Below the pieces are notes generated by a model that was not told the origin of the DNA, ran no database searches, and saw only the letters and a list, made by a program, of their open reading frames with translations. The position numbers were made by a program, and so were the translations under genes. Of a DNA stretch of 53,290 nt, positions 24,824 to 34,402 are shown one piece after another (the stretch's first letter is position 1; each line of letters starts with the position of its first letter). The stretch comes from Methanobacteriota archaeon (GTDB lineage Archaea; Thermoplasmatota; Thermoplasmata; UBA10834), in contig CP070732.1 of assembly GCA_020347565.1 (NCBI GenBank), forward strand, positions 1,814,890 to 1,868,179, written 5' to 3'.

Positions 24824-25945
24824 ATGCGGTCGGAGGCGATCCAGCTACTGTCCAGCGCAGGGGTCTTCGGCCCGATAATCCTCGTGCCCATAATCCTCTC
24901 CGAGGAGTTCGACGTCTCTGAGGGTGTGATCGGCATCGTTGTTGGGCTGTTCGCGCTCTCCAGCTTCGTGTCGAGCTACACCTGCGGCAGAGCAGCCGAC
25001 ATCTACGGAAGGCGGGTGATCCTGCTGATTGGCCTCGGCCTCAGCGGGATGTTGACGCTGTTCCATATCGCTTCGCTATGGTCCGACTCACTGGCATTGT
25101 TCGTGGCGTTGCGTATCGTGCTCGGATTCTCCGCAGGGATGTTCCCGGCCGCTCTCCTCGCGTACGCGTACGAACACAAGAGCAAGATGGGCAAGTTCAG
25201 TTCATGGGGAGCGGCAGGCTGGGGCACGGGCAGCCTCGCGATCGGCATCTTCGGTGCGCTCTACGAATGGGCCTTCGTCTACTGCGCCGCGATACTGTTC
25301 ATATCCTTCGCGGTCGCCCTCACGCTCCCTTTCCCCAAGGAACGTCGGCTGCACGTCCCGCGGTTCCCTATCGCCCTCATTCGGAGGAACGCTCCCGTGT
25401 ATGCCTCAATGCTCGTCCGTCACACGGGCGCCAACATGATATGGGTGACGTACCCGCTGTTCCTCATCAGCATAGGCGCCGACGGCGTCCTCATAGGGAC
25501 TGTCTACGCTGTGAACGCCTTCAGCCAGTTTCTGATCATGAACTACATCGACCGGTTCAATCCCTCGATTCTCGTCGCCTTCGGCACAGGGGCGTCGGCC
25601 GTCACGTTCGTCATATTCGCCCTCTCGTATCACTACTGGCAGATCCTGCCCGCCCAGGTGCTCCTCGCCAGCTCGTGGTCGTGCCTGTACGTCGGGAGTC
25701 TCAGGTACGTGATGGACAAGAACGAGGAGAAGGCCACGGCCACGGGACTCCTGTCCGGCATGATGAGCATGTCAGGCATACTCGGCCCGCTCGCAGGCGG
25801 CTTCACCGCGGTGGCCATAGGGTTCAGGGGCACGATGCTCGTCGCGGCCGCCATGGCCGTAATGGCGTTCGCTCTCTTCATGTACGAACTCTGGGCCAGA
25901 GGTGACATTTATCGCCTTGGACTCCGTTCGGCGGGTCGGAAATGA
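24824..25945 (+). CDS. MFS transporter
   Basis: 373 residues with about 11-12 membrane helices. The conserved loop 2-3 motif appears as CGRAADIYGRRVILLIGLGLSG, and the second-half equivalent is weak (NYIDRFNPSILVAFG). The substrate is unknown. The stop overlaps the rnz start by four bases (ATGA), so translation of the two is coupled, although no functional link with RNase Z is known. Confidence 0.88.
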   Translation: MRSEAIQLLSSAGVFGPIILVPIILSEEFDVSEGVIGIVVGLFALSSFVSSYTCGRAADIYGRRVILLIGLGLSGMLTLFHIASLWSDSLALFVALRIVLGFSAGMFPAALLAYAYEHKSKMGKFSSWGAAGWGTGSLAIGIFGALYEWAFVYCAAILFISFAVALTLPFPKERRLHVPRFPIALIRRNAPVYASMLVRHTGANMIWVTYPLFLISIGADGVLIGTVYAVNAFSQFLIMNYIDRFNPSILVAFGTGASAVTFVIFALSYHYWQILPAQVLLASSWSCLYVGSLRYVMDKNEEKATATGLLSGMMSMSGILGPLAGGFTAVAIGFRGTMLVAAAMAVMAFALFMYELWARGDIYRLGLRSAGRK

Positions 25946-26850
25946 AGGTATTCTTCCTCGGGACCGGCGGGACATATCCGTCAAAGACGCGAAACGTATC
26001 GTCCGTAGCGATACAGGTTGGCCCTGACGTCGTGATGCTCGACTGCGGCGAGGGGACGCAGAGACAGCTCATGCACTCCCCCGTGTCCTTCATGCGCGTG
26101 AGGGCGGTCTTCATAACACACCTCCACGCGGACCACTTCCTGGGACTTGCGGGGCTCGTCCAGAGCATGAGCCTGAACGGGAGGACCGAACCGCTCCTGG
26201 TCATGGGGCCGGTCGGCACGGCGGAGACGGCCGCTTCCATGCTCGGGCTGGGGCACTTCAAGAGCCAGTTCGATGTGAAGATCGGCGACATGCGCCCCGG
26301 CGATCAGGTCGACTTCGAACAGTTCTTCGTGAGATGCGCCGAGGCAGCCCACACGGTCCCAGCACTGGCATTCTGCGTCGAAGAACCGCCCCGACCCGGC
26401 AGGTTCGACACGGCCAAGGCGAAGGCGCTGGGAGTACCGCCGGGACCGATGTACCGGAAACTGCAGGAGGGCGAGGCCATCGAAGTAGACGGCAGGACCG
26501 TCAGGCCCGATGAGGTCATGGGCGCGCCTCGCCCCGGAAGGAAGGTCGTCTACACGGGCGATACGAAGCCTTGCAGCTCGGTCGAATCCCTGGCGGAAGG
26601 CGCTGACGTATTGATACATGACTCCACGATGGGCTCTGCCTACGCCAGTCAGGCGGCCGAATTCGGCCACTCGACATCTGTGGAGGCCGCCGAGGTGGCG
26701 AAGAAGGCCGGTGTGAAGCAGCTGTTCCTTGTGCACATGAGCCCGAGGTACGATGACGCCACCGAGCTGGAGGCTGAGGCGAGAGAGGTGTTCGCCGAGA
26801 CGACCGCCGCTTCGGATTTCGACATCTACGAAGTGCGTTACAGGAAATAG
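25942..26850 (+). CDS. rnz: Ribonuclease Z (tRNA 3'-endonuclease)
   Basis: 302 residues of the metallo-beta-lactamase fold. RNase Z removes 3' trailers from pre-tRNAs before CCA addition. The zinc motif THLHADHFLGLAG, the opening FFLGTGGTYPSKTRN, the flexible-arm region PPRPGRFDTAKAKALGVPPG with GRTVRPDEVMG, YTGDTKPC and HDSTMG are all present. It matters here because CCA is not encoded in the tRNA genes of this window. Confidence 0.95.
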   Translation: MKVFFLGTGGTYPSKTRNVSSVAIQVGPDVVMLDCGEGTQRQLMHSPVSFMRVRAVFITHLHADHFLGLAGLVQSMSLNGRTEPLLVMGPVGTAETAASMLGLGHFKSQFDVKIGDMRPGDQVDFEQFFVRCAEAAHTVPALAFCVEEPPRPGRFDTAKAKALGVPPGPMYRKLQEGEAIEVDGRTVRPDEVMGAPRPGRKVVYTGDTKPCSSVESLAEGADVLIHDSTMGSAYASQAAEFGHSTSVEAAEVAKKAGVKQLFLVHMSPRYDDATELEAEAREVFAETTAASDFDIYEVRYRK

Positions 26851-26998
26851 CGTTGCATGGAATGCTTCGGCCAGCTCTCAGGGGTCTCAGCCGTGGGGCG
26901 CTCCCGAGGAGCCTGGTGCCCAGGCGATGTCTCACGACGATCTCGCCCGTCCGATGGCAGGATGGGCATCGACAACCACCATAGTCACGTCAATACGC

Positions 26999-27006
26999 AT
27001 TTATAG
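26999..27006 (+). promoter_or_regulatory. TATA box for peptide-ABC ATPase operon
   Basis: ATTTATAG lies about 115-122 bases before the ATG at 27121, giving a leader of about 90 bases. Within the leader, CAACTGTAATTGTTG can form a small hairpin just before the GAGGGGG ribosome binding site. The rest of 26851-27120 shows nothing else. Confidence 0.5.
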
Positions 27007-27120
27007 CATATCCCGATTCCAAGTGTGTCCAGCAGAGGAAGCAGATAAGCTCATATCGGCGCTCCCACATGCGGGGACAACCGGAGACGACAACTGTAAT
27101 TGTTGAGGGGGAATCGAACC

Positions 27121-28080
27121 ATGGCCTTGTTGGAGGTCAGAGACCTCAGGACCTATTTCAAGACTCAGGAAGGCACGCTGAAGGCTGTTGACGGCGTCGA
27201 TTTCGACGTGGAGAAAGGCCACGCGATGGGGCTGGCAGGCGAGTCCGGATGCGGCAAGACCACCGCCGCACTCTCGATCATGAAGCTGCTTCCGGCGAAC
27301 GGCTACATCGCCGGCGGCAAGATCAACTTCATGGGACAGGACATGGCACGGGTCACCGGTGAGAAGCTGAGGGCCATCCGGTGGAGGGATATATCCATCG
27401 TCTTCCAGGGCGCCATGAACGCACTGAACCCGGTCAAGCGCGTGGGAGAGCAGATTGTTGAGCCGATACTCCTACACGAAGACGTCACCGAGGAGGCCGC
27501 TAACAAGCGCGTGAGGGAACTCTTCGAGCTCGTCGGCATAAGCCCGAACAGAATACGGGAATACCCGCACGAGTTCAGCGGCGGCATGAGACAGAGGGTC
27601 ATGATTGCCATGGCGCTCGCGTGCAAGCCTAGGCTGGTCATAGCAGATGAGCCGACAACGGCATTGGACGTTATGATTCAGGCGCAGATCCTGCAGCTGA
27701 TGAAGAACCTCCAGAAGGAGCTTGAGCTCGCGATGATCATCATATCGCACGACCTCTCGGTCCTCGCAGAGACCTGCGAGACGCTCTGCATCATGTACGC
27801 AGGGAAGATCGTGGAGCGAGCGGACTCCGTGGAGGTGTTCCGGAACCCTCAGCACCCCTACACTAAGGGGCTGATAGGTGCATTCCCGAACATCAAGGGC
27901 GATAAGATGATGCCCGCATCCATCGCCGGGAACCCTCCGAACCTCATCCAGGCGCCTGTGGGCTGCAGGTTCGCTGATAGATGCTATATGGCCAAGGACA
28001 TCTGCCTCGAGAAGGAGCCGCCACTCATCCAGGTGCGGCCGAATCACTACGCTGCATGTCATTTCGTCAAGGCGGGGTGA
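27121..28080 (+). CDS. Oligopeptide/dipeptide ABC transporter ATP-binding protein, OppD type
   Basis: 319 residues with a standard ABC ATPase: Walker [11 protein letters not shown]-loop IVFQGAMNALNP, signature FSGGMRQR, Walker B LVIADEPTTALD and H-loop ISHD. The C-terminal oligopeptide extension has HPYTKGLIGAFP and the Cys set CRFADRCYMAKDIC, which in this subfamily binds a [4Fe-4S] cluster. The ATG follows GAGGGGG. It pairs with the OppF-type gene six bases downstream. Permease and binding-protein genes are absent from this window, so the partners must be encoded elsewhere. Confidence 0.93.
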   Translation: MALLEVRDLRTYFKTQEGTLKAVDGVDFDVEKGHAMGLAGESGCGKTTAALSIMKLLPANGYIAGGKINFMGQDMARVTGEKLRAIRWRDISIVFQGAMNALNPVKRVGEQIVEPILLHEDVTEEAANKRVRELFELVGISPNRIREYPHEFSGGMRQRVMIAMALACKPRLVIADEPTTALDVMIQAQILQLMKNLQKELELAMIIISHDLSVLAETCETLCIMYAGKIVERADSVEVFRNPQHPYTKGLIGAFPNIKGDKMMPASIAGNPPNLIQAPVGCRFADRCYMAKDICLEKEPPLIQVRPNHYAACHFVKAG

Positions 28081-28086
28081 TCGAGC

Positions 28087-30240
28087 ATGGCAAACGAGAT
28101 CATTTCGGTCAGGAATCTTCAGGTATGGTTCCCGGTCAGAAGGGGGTTCGTCGAGAGCCTAGTGTCAGAGGAGCAGAAGTATGTGAAGGCCGTCGACGGA
28201 ATCACCTTCGACATCAAGGCGAGGGAGATATTCTGTCTCGTCGGTGAGTCCGGCTGTGGCAAGACGACGACAGGAAAGGCCATACTGAGGCTCGTGGAGC
28301 CGACTGGAGGGGAGGTCGCCTACTTCGGCCCTGGAAAGGATGAGCTCCTGAGGCAGATGATACCGACCTCCTCAGGCCCGAGGCATAAGAAGGCAGTCTA
28401 CGTGGCAGACCCTGACAAGTTCGAAGAGTACCTGGAGATCGACAATATCGTGGATCTCAAGCGCGCTGAGGGGTCCATTGGAGCGACCAAATTGAAGGAG
28501 CTGTTGAAGCGTTCCAAGCTCGAGCCCAAGGGCGAGGAGATCAGCCTCGCGGAAATAAGGAACAAGGCCGACCGGGACAGACTCAAACCGTTTTCCACAC
28601 CGGTCAAGACGAACTGGATCATCCCGGAGAAGGTGCCCGATGAGGAGATCGTGGACCTGAGACGCGCCCGAACTGTTCTGGCAGAGGACAAGTTCCAGGA
28701 GCTGCTCGAACGCTCCAATCTCAAGCCGGAAGACGACGAGGTCAAACTCTCGGGCGTCGAGGATCCAGCTGATAAGAAGACGCTGAAGCCATTTGTCACG
28801 AGCAGAAGGCAGATGGTCCTGGAGAACGCCATAAAGGTCAGGCGCAGGGGGGCTCTGTCGAAGGTCTACGTTTCGAATAAGAGCAGGTACGATGACCTCG
28901 TGGAGGTTGACCAGATAGTCAACCTGACGCGTGCTCGGGATTCGTTTGGAGCTGCCAGACTCGAAGAGCTGCTGAAGCGTTCCAAGCTCAGGCTGGAGGG
29001 CGACGAGATCAACCTTGAGATGATCAAGAACGATGCCGACAGGAAGACGCTCAAGCGGTTCGCCAGACGTTTGGTCGACCTCAAACGCGCTCAGACAAGC
29101 CTGGGAGCGGCAAGGCTCAAGGAACTGCTCGAGCAATCGGAACTCAAGCCTGAAGGCGACACTATCAACCTCGCGAAGGTCAAGGGCTCGGCCGACAAGA
29201 AGACGCTGGCTCCGTTCGCAACGCAGTTGGTGGATCTGGGAAGCGCTCAGGATGGCTTGGGAACTGCCAGGCTCAAGGAGTTGCTGAAGCGTTCCAAGCT
29301 CAGGCTGGAGGGCGATGAGGTCAACCTCTTGCTCATTAGGAACGACGCCGACAAGAAGACGCTCAAGCCGTTCAGCTCGCCTGTCAAGACCAACTGGATC
29401 GTCCTGAGCAAGGTGCCGATGTCCATGAGAGCTGAAGTCATCAGGGACGCTGGCATCAGCGTGCGGACCCTCAGCAAGCACAGCATGAAGGCGATGAGGC
29501 AAAAGCTGCAGATCATCTTCCAGGACCCGTACGAGTCGCTCAACCCGAAGCAGTCCATCTACGACATCATCGCAGAGCCGCTCGTGGTCAACAGCATAGG
29601 CGCGAACGAGGCCGAGAGGGAAGCCAGGGTCACGAAGGCGCTCGACGACGCAGGCCTGAGGCCGCCTAAGAACTTCATGTGGAGGTATCCGCATGAGGTA
29701 TCTGGAGGTCAGAGGCAGAGGGTCGGCGTGGCGGGCGCGCTGGTGCTGGACCCCGACTTCCTGGTGGCTGACGAGCCCGTGTCGATGCTCGACGTGTCCA
29801 TCCGGTCCGAGATACTCAAGCTGATGCTCGACCTGAGGGAGCAGAAGGGGCTGTCATTCCTGTTCATCACCCACGACCTTGGGGTGGCGTATGTGTTCAG
29901 CGACAGGATTGGCATAATGTACCTCGGCAAGATCGTCGAGCTCGGCCCGACGGAGAAGGTCATCAAGAACCCGCAACACCCGTACACGAAGGCACTCATA
30001 TCCGTCGTCCCGACGCCCGACCCGAAGGACAGGACCGACAAGATCATCCTCAGGGGCGAGAGGCCGGACCCGTCGAACATACCGCCTGGCTGCAGGTTCC
30101 ACCCGAGATGCCCCTTCGTCATGGACATATGTAGGAAGGTGGCGCCCGACCCCTTGTTCGTCTCCGAAGGGCACTGGGTCTCCTGCCACCTACAGCGGCA
30201 GGGCCCATCGAAGGCATCCGAAGGAGCTGGCGAGAGGTGA
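28087..30240 (+). CDS. Oligopeptide ABC ATP-binding protein, OppF type, with ~360-residue repeat insertion
   Basis: 717 residues, more than double the family's usual 320-340. Residues 1-81 hold the N-terminal strands and Walker A (GESGCGKTT, 53-61). Residues about 468-717 hold the Q-loop ([12 protein letters not shown]), signature VSGGQRQR (538-545), Walker B FLVADEP (558-564), H-loop THD (595-597) and C-terminal [14 protein letters not shown]. Between GEVAYFG and [12 protein letters not shown] lies an insertion with five ~50-residue repeats. All ATPase motifs are intact, so it is probably active with its OppD partner. The frame is continuous and composition matches its neighbours. The downstream peptidase start overlaps by four bases (GTGA). 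Confidence 0.92.
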   Translation: MANEIISVRNLQVWFPVRRGFVESLVSEEQKYVKAVDGITFDIKAREIFCLVGESGCGKTTTGKAILRLVEPTGGEVAYFGPGKDELLRQMIPTSSGPRHKKAVYVADPDKFEEYLEIDNIVDLKRAEGSIGATKLKELLKRSKLEPKGEEISLAEIRNKADRDRLKPFSTPVKTNWIIPEKVPDEEIVDLRRARTVLAEDKFQELLERSNLKPEDDEVKLSGVEDPADKKTLKPFVTSRRQMVLENAIKVRRRGALSKVYVSNKSRYDDLVEVDQIVNLTRARDSFGAARLEELLKRSKLRLEGDEINLEMIKNDADRKTLKRFARRLVDLKRAQTSLGAARLKELLEQSELKPEGDTINLAKVKGSADKKTLAPFATQLVDLGSAQDGLGTARLKELLKRSKLRLEGDEVNLLLIRNDADKKTLKPFSSPVKTNWIVLSKVPMSMRAEVIRDAGISVRTLSKHSMKAMRQKLQIIFQDPYESLNPKQSIYDIIAEPLVVNSIGANEAEREARVTKALDDAGLRPPKNFMWRYPHEVSGGQRQRVGVAGALVLDPDFLVADEPVSMLDVSIRSEILKLMLDLREQKGLSFLFITHDLGVAYVFSDRIGIMYLGKIVELGPTEKVIKNPQHPYTKALISVVPTPDPKDRTDKIILRGERPDPSNIPPGCRFHPRCPFVMDICRKVAPDPLFVSEGHWVSCHLQRQGPSKASEGAGER
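28447..29376 (+). repeat. Five in-frame repeats inside the OppF-type gene
   Basis: Repeat units (protein residues) are 121-170, 188-237, 277-326, 329-378 and 381-430, each reading like (I/L)VDLKRAxxSxGAxRLKELL followed by KRSKLxxEGDEINL and ADKKTLKPF. Units 1 and 5 are both followed by PVKTNWI-x(3-4)-KVP. Units 1 and 3 are preceded by VYV-x5-(F/Y)-(E/D)-(E/D)-x(1-2)-(V/I)-(E)-x-D, so larger blocks were also copied. At the DNA level a 33-bp stretch is identical at 28971-29003 and 29283-29315, indicating recent duplication or conversion. Confidence 0.9.
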
Positions 30241-31331
30241 GCCGGCCGCGCGCCAGGGACCTGGGCATCGCGATAGGCCTGCTGCCGACCGGCAAGGCGA
30301 ACGCAGTGACCGACGTTAGCGATATCAGAGTCGGCCATTGCACGCTGAACCGTGGAAGCGGGAAGCTCTCGGCGGGAAGAGGCCCCATACGCACGGGCGT
30401 CACGGTCGTCCTGCCCCACGGCCGCAACCTCTATTCTCGGCCTGTCAAGGGCGGTTACCACGCACTCAACGGCTGCGGAGGCCTCATCGGCTCGTTGCAG
30501 ATCGACGAGTTCGGCCTGATAGATACCCCCATAGGTCTCACGAACACGATGGGCATGGCCGCGGTAGGAGAGGGGTTGACGAGATACACGCTCGAGCAGA
30601 ACGGCCTCGCAGGGACCAAGACCGACACGATAATACCCGTCGTCTCCGAATGCGACGACAGCTACCTCAACGATTCGAGGGGGCTGCACGTCCGGCCAGA
30701 GCATGTTTTCGAAGCCATCGCCGACGCGGGTCCTCGCGTTGTTGAAGGAGCGGTCGGCGCGGGTACTGGCATGGTATGCTATGATTTCAAGGGCGGAATC
30801 GGCACGTCCTCCAGGGTCGTAGAGTCGGCTGCCGGGGACCACGTCGTCGGCGTGATCGTGCTGTCCAACCACGGCGTGAGGCACGAACTGATAGTGAGCG
30901 GCGTCCCCGTCGGCAGGCTGCTGAAGACCCCCGACCCCGGGAGGGAGGAGAGCGGGTCTATCGTGACGATCATCGCGACGGACGCCCCTCTCGACGCCAG
31001 GCAGCTAGGCAGGCTCGCCAGACGAGCGGGCATGGGATTGGCGCTGACTGGGTCCTGCGCGCACAACGGCAGCGGCGACATCATGATATCCTTCTCGACG
31101 GCGAACGTGCGGGACAGACACCAGACGCAGGATGTCGTCGTAACGGAGCACCTCCTCATCGACCGCGAGATGGACGGCCTCTTCCGCGCCACGGTCGACG
31201 CGACGGCAGAGGCGGTTCTGAACTCGCTCTTCTGCTCGGGGACGATGGAAGGACGCGACGGCCACCTCGCGCCCGGCCTGCCTGTTGACGCGACGGTCGA
31301 GCTGCTGAAGGAGTATCGAGCGCTCTCCTAA
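30237..31331 (+). CDS. P1/S58 family peptidase (DmpA-like aminopeptidase)
   Basis: 364 residues of the DmpA family: self-cleaving N-terminal nucleophile hydrolases that release N-terminal amino acids, including D-amino acids or beta-peptides. Conserved parts are TDVSDIRVGHCTL, GGLIGSLQIDEFGLIDTPI, DFKGGIGTSSR and the processing site SG-SIVTIIATDAPL, where cleavage before Ser241 would create the nucleophile. It is cytosolic (no signal peptide). The start GTG overlaps the OppF stop, tying it to peptide import. Together with the nearby N-acyl-D-amino-acid deacylase it points to use of D-residue peptides. Confidence 0.92.
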   Translation: MSRPRARDLGIAIGLLPTGKANAVTDVSDIRVGHCTLNRGSGKLSAGRGPIRTGVTVVLPHGRNLYSRPVKGGYHALNGCGGLIGSLQIDEFGLIDTPIGLTNTMGMAAVGEGLTRYTLEQNGLAGTKTDTIIPVVSECDDSYLNDSRGLHVRPEHVFEAIADAGPRVVEGAVGAGTGMVCYDFKGGIGTSSRVVESAAGDHVVGVIVLSNHGVRHELIVSGVPVGRLLKTPDPGREESGSIVTIIATDAPLDARQLGRLARRAGMGLALTGSCAHNGSGDIMISFSTANVRDRHQTQDVVVTEHLLIDREMDGLFRATVDATAEAVLNSLFCSGTMEGRDGHLAPGLPVDATVELLKEYRALS

Positions 31332-31406
31332 GAGAAATCCGGCTGCTGGGATACCTTTTTCACGGGATATGACGTTGGGAATGCAGCCGAACGCAAGAGG
31401 CTGAAC

Positions 31407-32624
31407 ATGCCACGCAAAGCGAAGGATCTGGACGAGAGGGTCAGGAGGAAGCTCAGGAAAGGCGAGGTCGAGGCGCTGGTCAAGAAGCTCGTGTCCTTAG
31501 AGAGCCACTGCGACGTTCCCACCCGTGAGAAGGAGGTCGCGGAGTTCCTGAAGAACTTCCTCGAAGACGAAGGCGTCAACGCCAGACTTAGAAAGGTCGA
31601 GAGGGGCAGGCCGAACGTCATAGCCACCGTGAAGGGTACGACCGGCGCGGGAAGGAGCCTCATGCTGAACGGCCATACAGACACCGTGCCGGCGTACACG
31701 ATGGACATCAAGCCCTTCTCGCCAAGGGTGACGGGCGGGCGCCTGTACGGCAGGGGTGCGCTTGACATGAAGGGCGGCCTGGGGGCAATGGCGATGGCTC
31801 TCGTGGCGGTTCACCGGGCACGGGTGGACCTTCAGTCCGATCTGGTGCTCGCCGCCGTGGTCGGCGAGGAGCTGCGGAGCGAGGGGACGGAAGACATCGT
31901 AGTGAGAGGGCCGAAGACGGACTCGGCAATAGTCGGCGAGCCGACGGGCCTCGAGATACACGCGTCGCACAGGGGCCTGGAATGGCTCCAGGTCCACATC
32001 TCCGGAAGAGCCGCGCACGGCGGCCAGGCAAGCAGGGGCGTGAACGCCATAGCGATGGCCGCGAGGTTCATCAGCGCCGTGGACGACGAGCTGATGCCCA
32101 GACTCGCCCGCAGGAAGAGCCGCTCGACTTTGCCTCCCACGCTGAACATCGGCGCCATATCGGGAGGGCAGCAGCCTAGCTCCGTCGCAGACAGATGTGT
32201 TGTGACCATCGACCGCAGATGGATCCCCGAGGAATCGCTGGACACAGTCTTCCAGGACTTCTACGACATCTTCGACAGCGTGAAAAGGGACCATCCTGAG
32301 TTCAGGGCGAAGCTCAAGCGGGACATGACCAACATGAAGACGATGACGCACGTGCCGAACGTCGTCGAAAGGTCCCACCCACTGGTCAAGGCGCTTCAGG
32401 CTTCCGTCGCGCAGGAGACCGGGAGGCGAGCGAAGACCACGACGTTCTGGGGCTGGACTGACGCCGCCCTGCTGACGCACTTCGCAAAGACGCCAGCGGT
32501 GGTGTTCGGCCCTGGAGGCAGTGGAGCGCATTCCAGGACTGAATACGTGAGAACCAGCGACCTGAGCATCTGCACGCGCGTCTACGCGGCCACTGCGCTC
32601 AGGACATGCAAAACCGACGCCTGA
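31407..32624 (+). CDS. M20-family peptidase/deacylase (ArgE/DapE-like)
   Basis: 405 residues. A two-domain M20 metallohydrolase: NGHTDTVPAY (His and Asp), GRGALDMKGGLGAM (bridging Asp), GEELRSEGTE (catalytic Glu pair) and the C-terminal GPGGSGAHSRTEYV (His). The lid domain lies at about 190-310. Members remove acyl groups from amino acids or cleave small peptides with two metal ions; which substrate applies is undetermined. The N-terminus (about 30 residues) is unusually basic. It follows the S58 peptidase by 75 bases and converges with the D-aminoacylase gene. Confidence 0.92.
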   Translation: MPRKAKDLDERVRRKLRKGEVEALVKKLVSLESHCDVPTREKEVAEFLKNFLEDEGVNARLRKVERGRPNVIATVKGTTGAGRSLMLNGHTDTVPAYTMDIKPFSPRVTGGRLYGRGALDMKGGLGAMAMALVAVHRARVDLQSDLVLAAVVGEELRSEGTEDIVVRGPKTDSAIVGEPTGLEIHASHRGLEWLQVHISGRAAHGGQASRGVNAIAMAARFISAVDDELMPRLARRKSRSTLPPTLNIGAISGGQQPSSVADRCVVTIDRRWIPEESLDTVFQDFYDIFDSVKRDHPEFRAKLKRDMTNMKTMTHVPNVVERSHPLVKALQASVAQETGRRAKTTTFWGWTDAALLTHFAKTPAVVFGPGGSGAHSRTEYVRTSDLSICTRVYAATALRTCKTDA

Positions 32625-32626
32625 GA

Positions 32627-34255
32627 CTATCTTTCCCGCGGGGCTGGGGGCGCCTTCCTCAGAACCACTCCAGCCCTCTCCTTCGTGTGCTGGCCGTCGT
32701 TGATTGTGATGACTCCGTTCACGAGTACGAACGCCATGCCATGGGCGTATCGGTATGGCTCCTCGAAAGTGGCCTCGTCCCGCACGGTCTCGGGGTCGAA
32801 TACCGCGATGTCTGCTCGCATGCCCTCGGAGATGACACCCCGGTCGGTCAGCCCGATGCGCGCCGCAGGAGAGGATGTCATCTTGCGCACCATCTCCTCA
32901 AGAGACGCTACATGCTTCTCGAAGACGTACCTGCGCAGGGCTCGGGGGAACGTGCCGAACGACCTCGGATGCGTGGGCACTTCCCTGCACGGCCCGTAAT
33001 CCGCGCCCGTCTCGCCGTCGGACGCGATGCTGGAGAGCGGATGGCGGATGACGCTGACCACGTCGTCCTCTGACATCTCGTGGAATATGGCCATCAGGCC
33101 GAGGCCCTCCTCGATCATTAGGTCGAAGGCCGCGTCTGGGGGGCTTCGGCCCAACATCTCTGCGACCTCCGTCATCCGCCTGCGTTCGAAACGTCTGTTG
33201 CCCTCCTTGCGGAAGCCGAGGACCTCGATGTTCTCCCAGCTGTCTTCGGCGATGGTGTTCTCCCAGCGCGTGTTCCTGTCTTCGAGGTCCGCCTTGATGC
33301 GCTCTCGCAAGTCCGGGTCGGCCATCCTCTCAAGTATCCTCTCCTTCCCTCCGTCCTGGACCCAGGGCGGCAGGACCGAATGCAGCGTCGTGCACGACGC
33401 GATGTAAGGGTAGACATCAAATGCCACGTCCACGCCGCTGGCTCGCGCGTGTTCTATCATCCTCATAGACTCGGCCACGAGCCCCCAGTTGTCTACGCCG
33501 GCGGCCTTATGATGCGATATCTGGACGCGGACGCACGCTTTCCTGCCGATTCGCAATGCCTCGTTGACGGCCCTCAGCAGCGTGGAGCCCTCGCCGCGTA
33601 TGTGGCTCGAGTACAGGCCTTCGAAGGGGGACGTCACGGATGCGAGCCCGATAATCTCCTCGGTCGATGCGTAGCATCCAGGCGCGTATATGAGGCCCGT
33701 CGACAGGCCGAACGCGCCGTCGGCCATCGCCTCGCGCACGAGGGCCTCCATGCATCCCATCTGGTCCTTCGTGGGCTTGACGTCTCCCGCGCCGATTACG
33801 CCGTGCCGGACCGTATCGGCCCCCACGTACGTGGCGACGTTCACCGACGTGCCCAGAAGGCCAAGCCTCAGCAGGTATTCGTCCATGGAAGACCAGTCGA
33901 CGTCGACGCCGTACACCTCGGCCACATCCGATACCGGTTCCCCCGCCCTCCCCACTATTGGGGCGGCCGACCAGCCGCAGTTGCCCACGACCTCCGTCGT
34001 CACGCCCTGACGTATCTTGCTCTCGGCCAGAGGGCAGCAGAGAAGGCTTATGTCCGAATGGGTATGGATGTCGATGAATCCGGGGCAGACCATCATCCCG
34101 GTCGCATCTATCGTCACCGTTCCCTCGACGGCCCCGCGTTCGTGGATACCTGTTATAGTCTGACCGTCGACTGCCAGGTCTCCATACATCGGAGGAGTGC
34201 CAGTGCCGTCGACTATGGTGCCACCGTGAATGAGCACGCTGCAATCGTCAGCCAC
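32627..34255 (-). CDS. N-acyl-D-amino-acid deacylase (D-aminoacylase)
   Basis: 542 residues of the amidohydrolase superfamily. Metal ligands are visible in GFIDIHTHSD (HxH), VVGNCGWSAAP (the Cys ligand typical of D-aminoacylases), QISHHKAAG, SSHIRGEG and IASDGETG (Asp). The C-terminal EMVRKMTSSPAARIGLTDRGVI closes the barrel and the small beta domain. It hydrolyses N-acyl-D-amino acids, perhaps also N-acyl-D-Glu or dipeptides. The GTG at 34255 is supported by GGGAGAG and the TATA box at 34301-34308; upstream residues are not family-like. Confidence 0.92.
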   Translation of the reverse strand: MADDCSVLIHGGTIVDGTGTPPMYGDLAVDGQTITGIHERGAVEGTVTIDATGMMVCPGFIDIHTHSDISLLCCPLAESKIRQGVTTEVVGNCGWSAAPIVGRAGEPVSDVAEVYGVDVDWSSMDEYLLRLGLLGTSVNVATYVGADTVRHGVIGAGDVKPTKDQMGCMEALVREAMADGAFGLSTGLIYAPGCYASTEEIIGLASVTSPFEGLYSSHIRGEGSTLLRAVNEALRIGRKACVRVQISHHKAAGVDNWGLVAESMRMIEHARASGVDVAFDVYPYIASCTTLHSVLPPWVQDGGKERILERMADPDLRERIKADLEDRNTRWENTIAEDSWENIEVLGFRKEGNRRFERRRMTEVAEMLGRSPPDAAFDLMIEEGLGLMAIFHEMSEDDVVSVIRHPLSSIASDGETGADYGPCREVPTHPRSFGTFPRALRRYVFEKHVASLEEMVRKMTSSPAARIGLTDRGVISEGMRADIAVFDPETVRDEATFEEPYRYAHGMAFVLVNGVITINDGQHTKERAGVVLRKAPPAPRER

Positions 34256-34300
34256 CTGCGATCTCTCCCAGGGATTCCGGGTGCATGTACAAGGGCGGGC

Positions 34301-34308
34301 GTATTTAA
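34301..34308 (-). promoter_or_regulatory. TATA box for D-aminoacylase
   Basis: Minus-strand TTAAATAC lies 46-53 bases before the GTG at 34255. The deacylase is therefore transcribed separately from the aminotransferase operon ending at 34403. Confidence 0.55.
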
Positions 34309-34402
34309 CGCTTCTCAACGTCTGGCCGAGAGTCATACCGGCAGCGCATCCTGACGCCCTCCGGCGACGCCGTGCCGGACCGTCGAGTGCGAAGCCCGCA
34401 GC

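Noticed and set aside
28447..29376. CRISPR array or non-coding tandem repeats
   Set aside because: The repeats are in frame within an intact ABC ATPase gene, diverged at the protein level and lack regular spacers.
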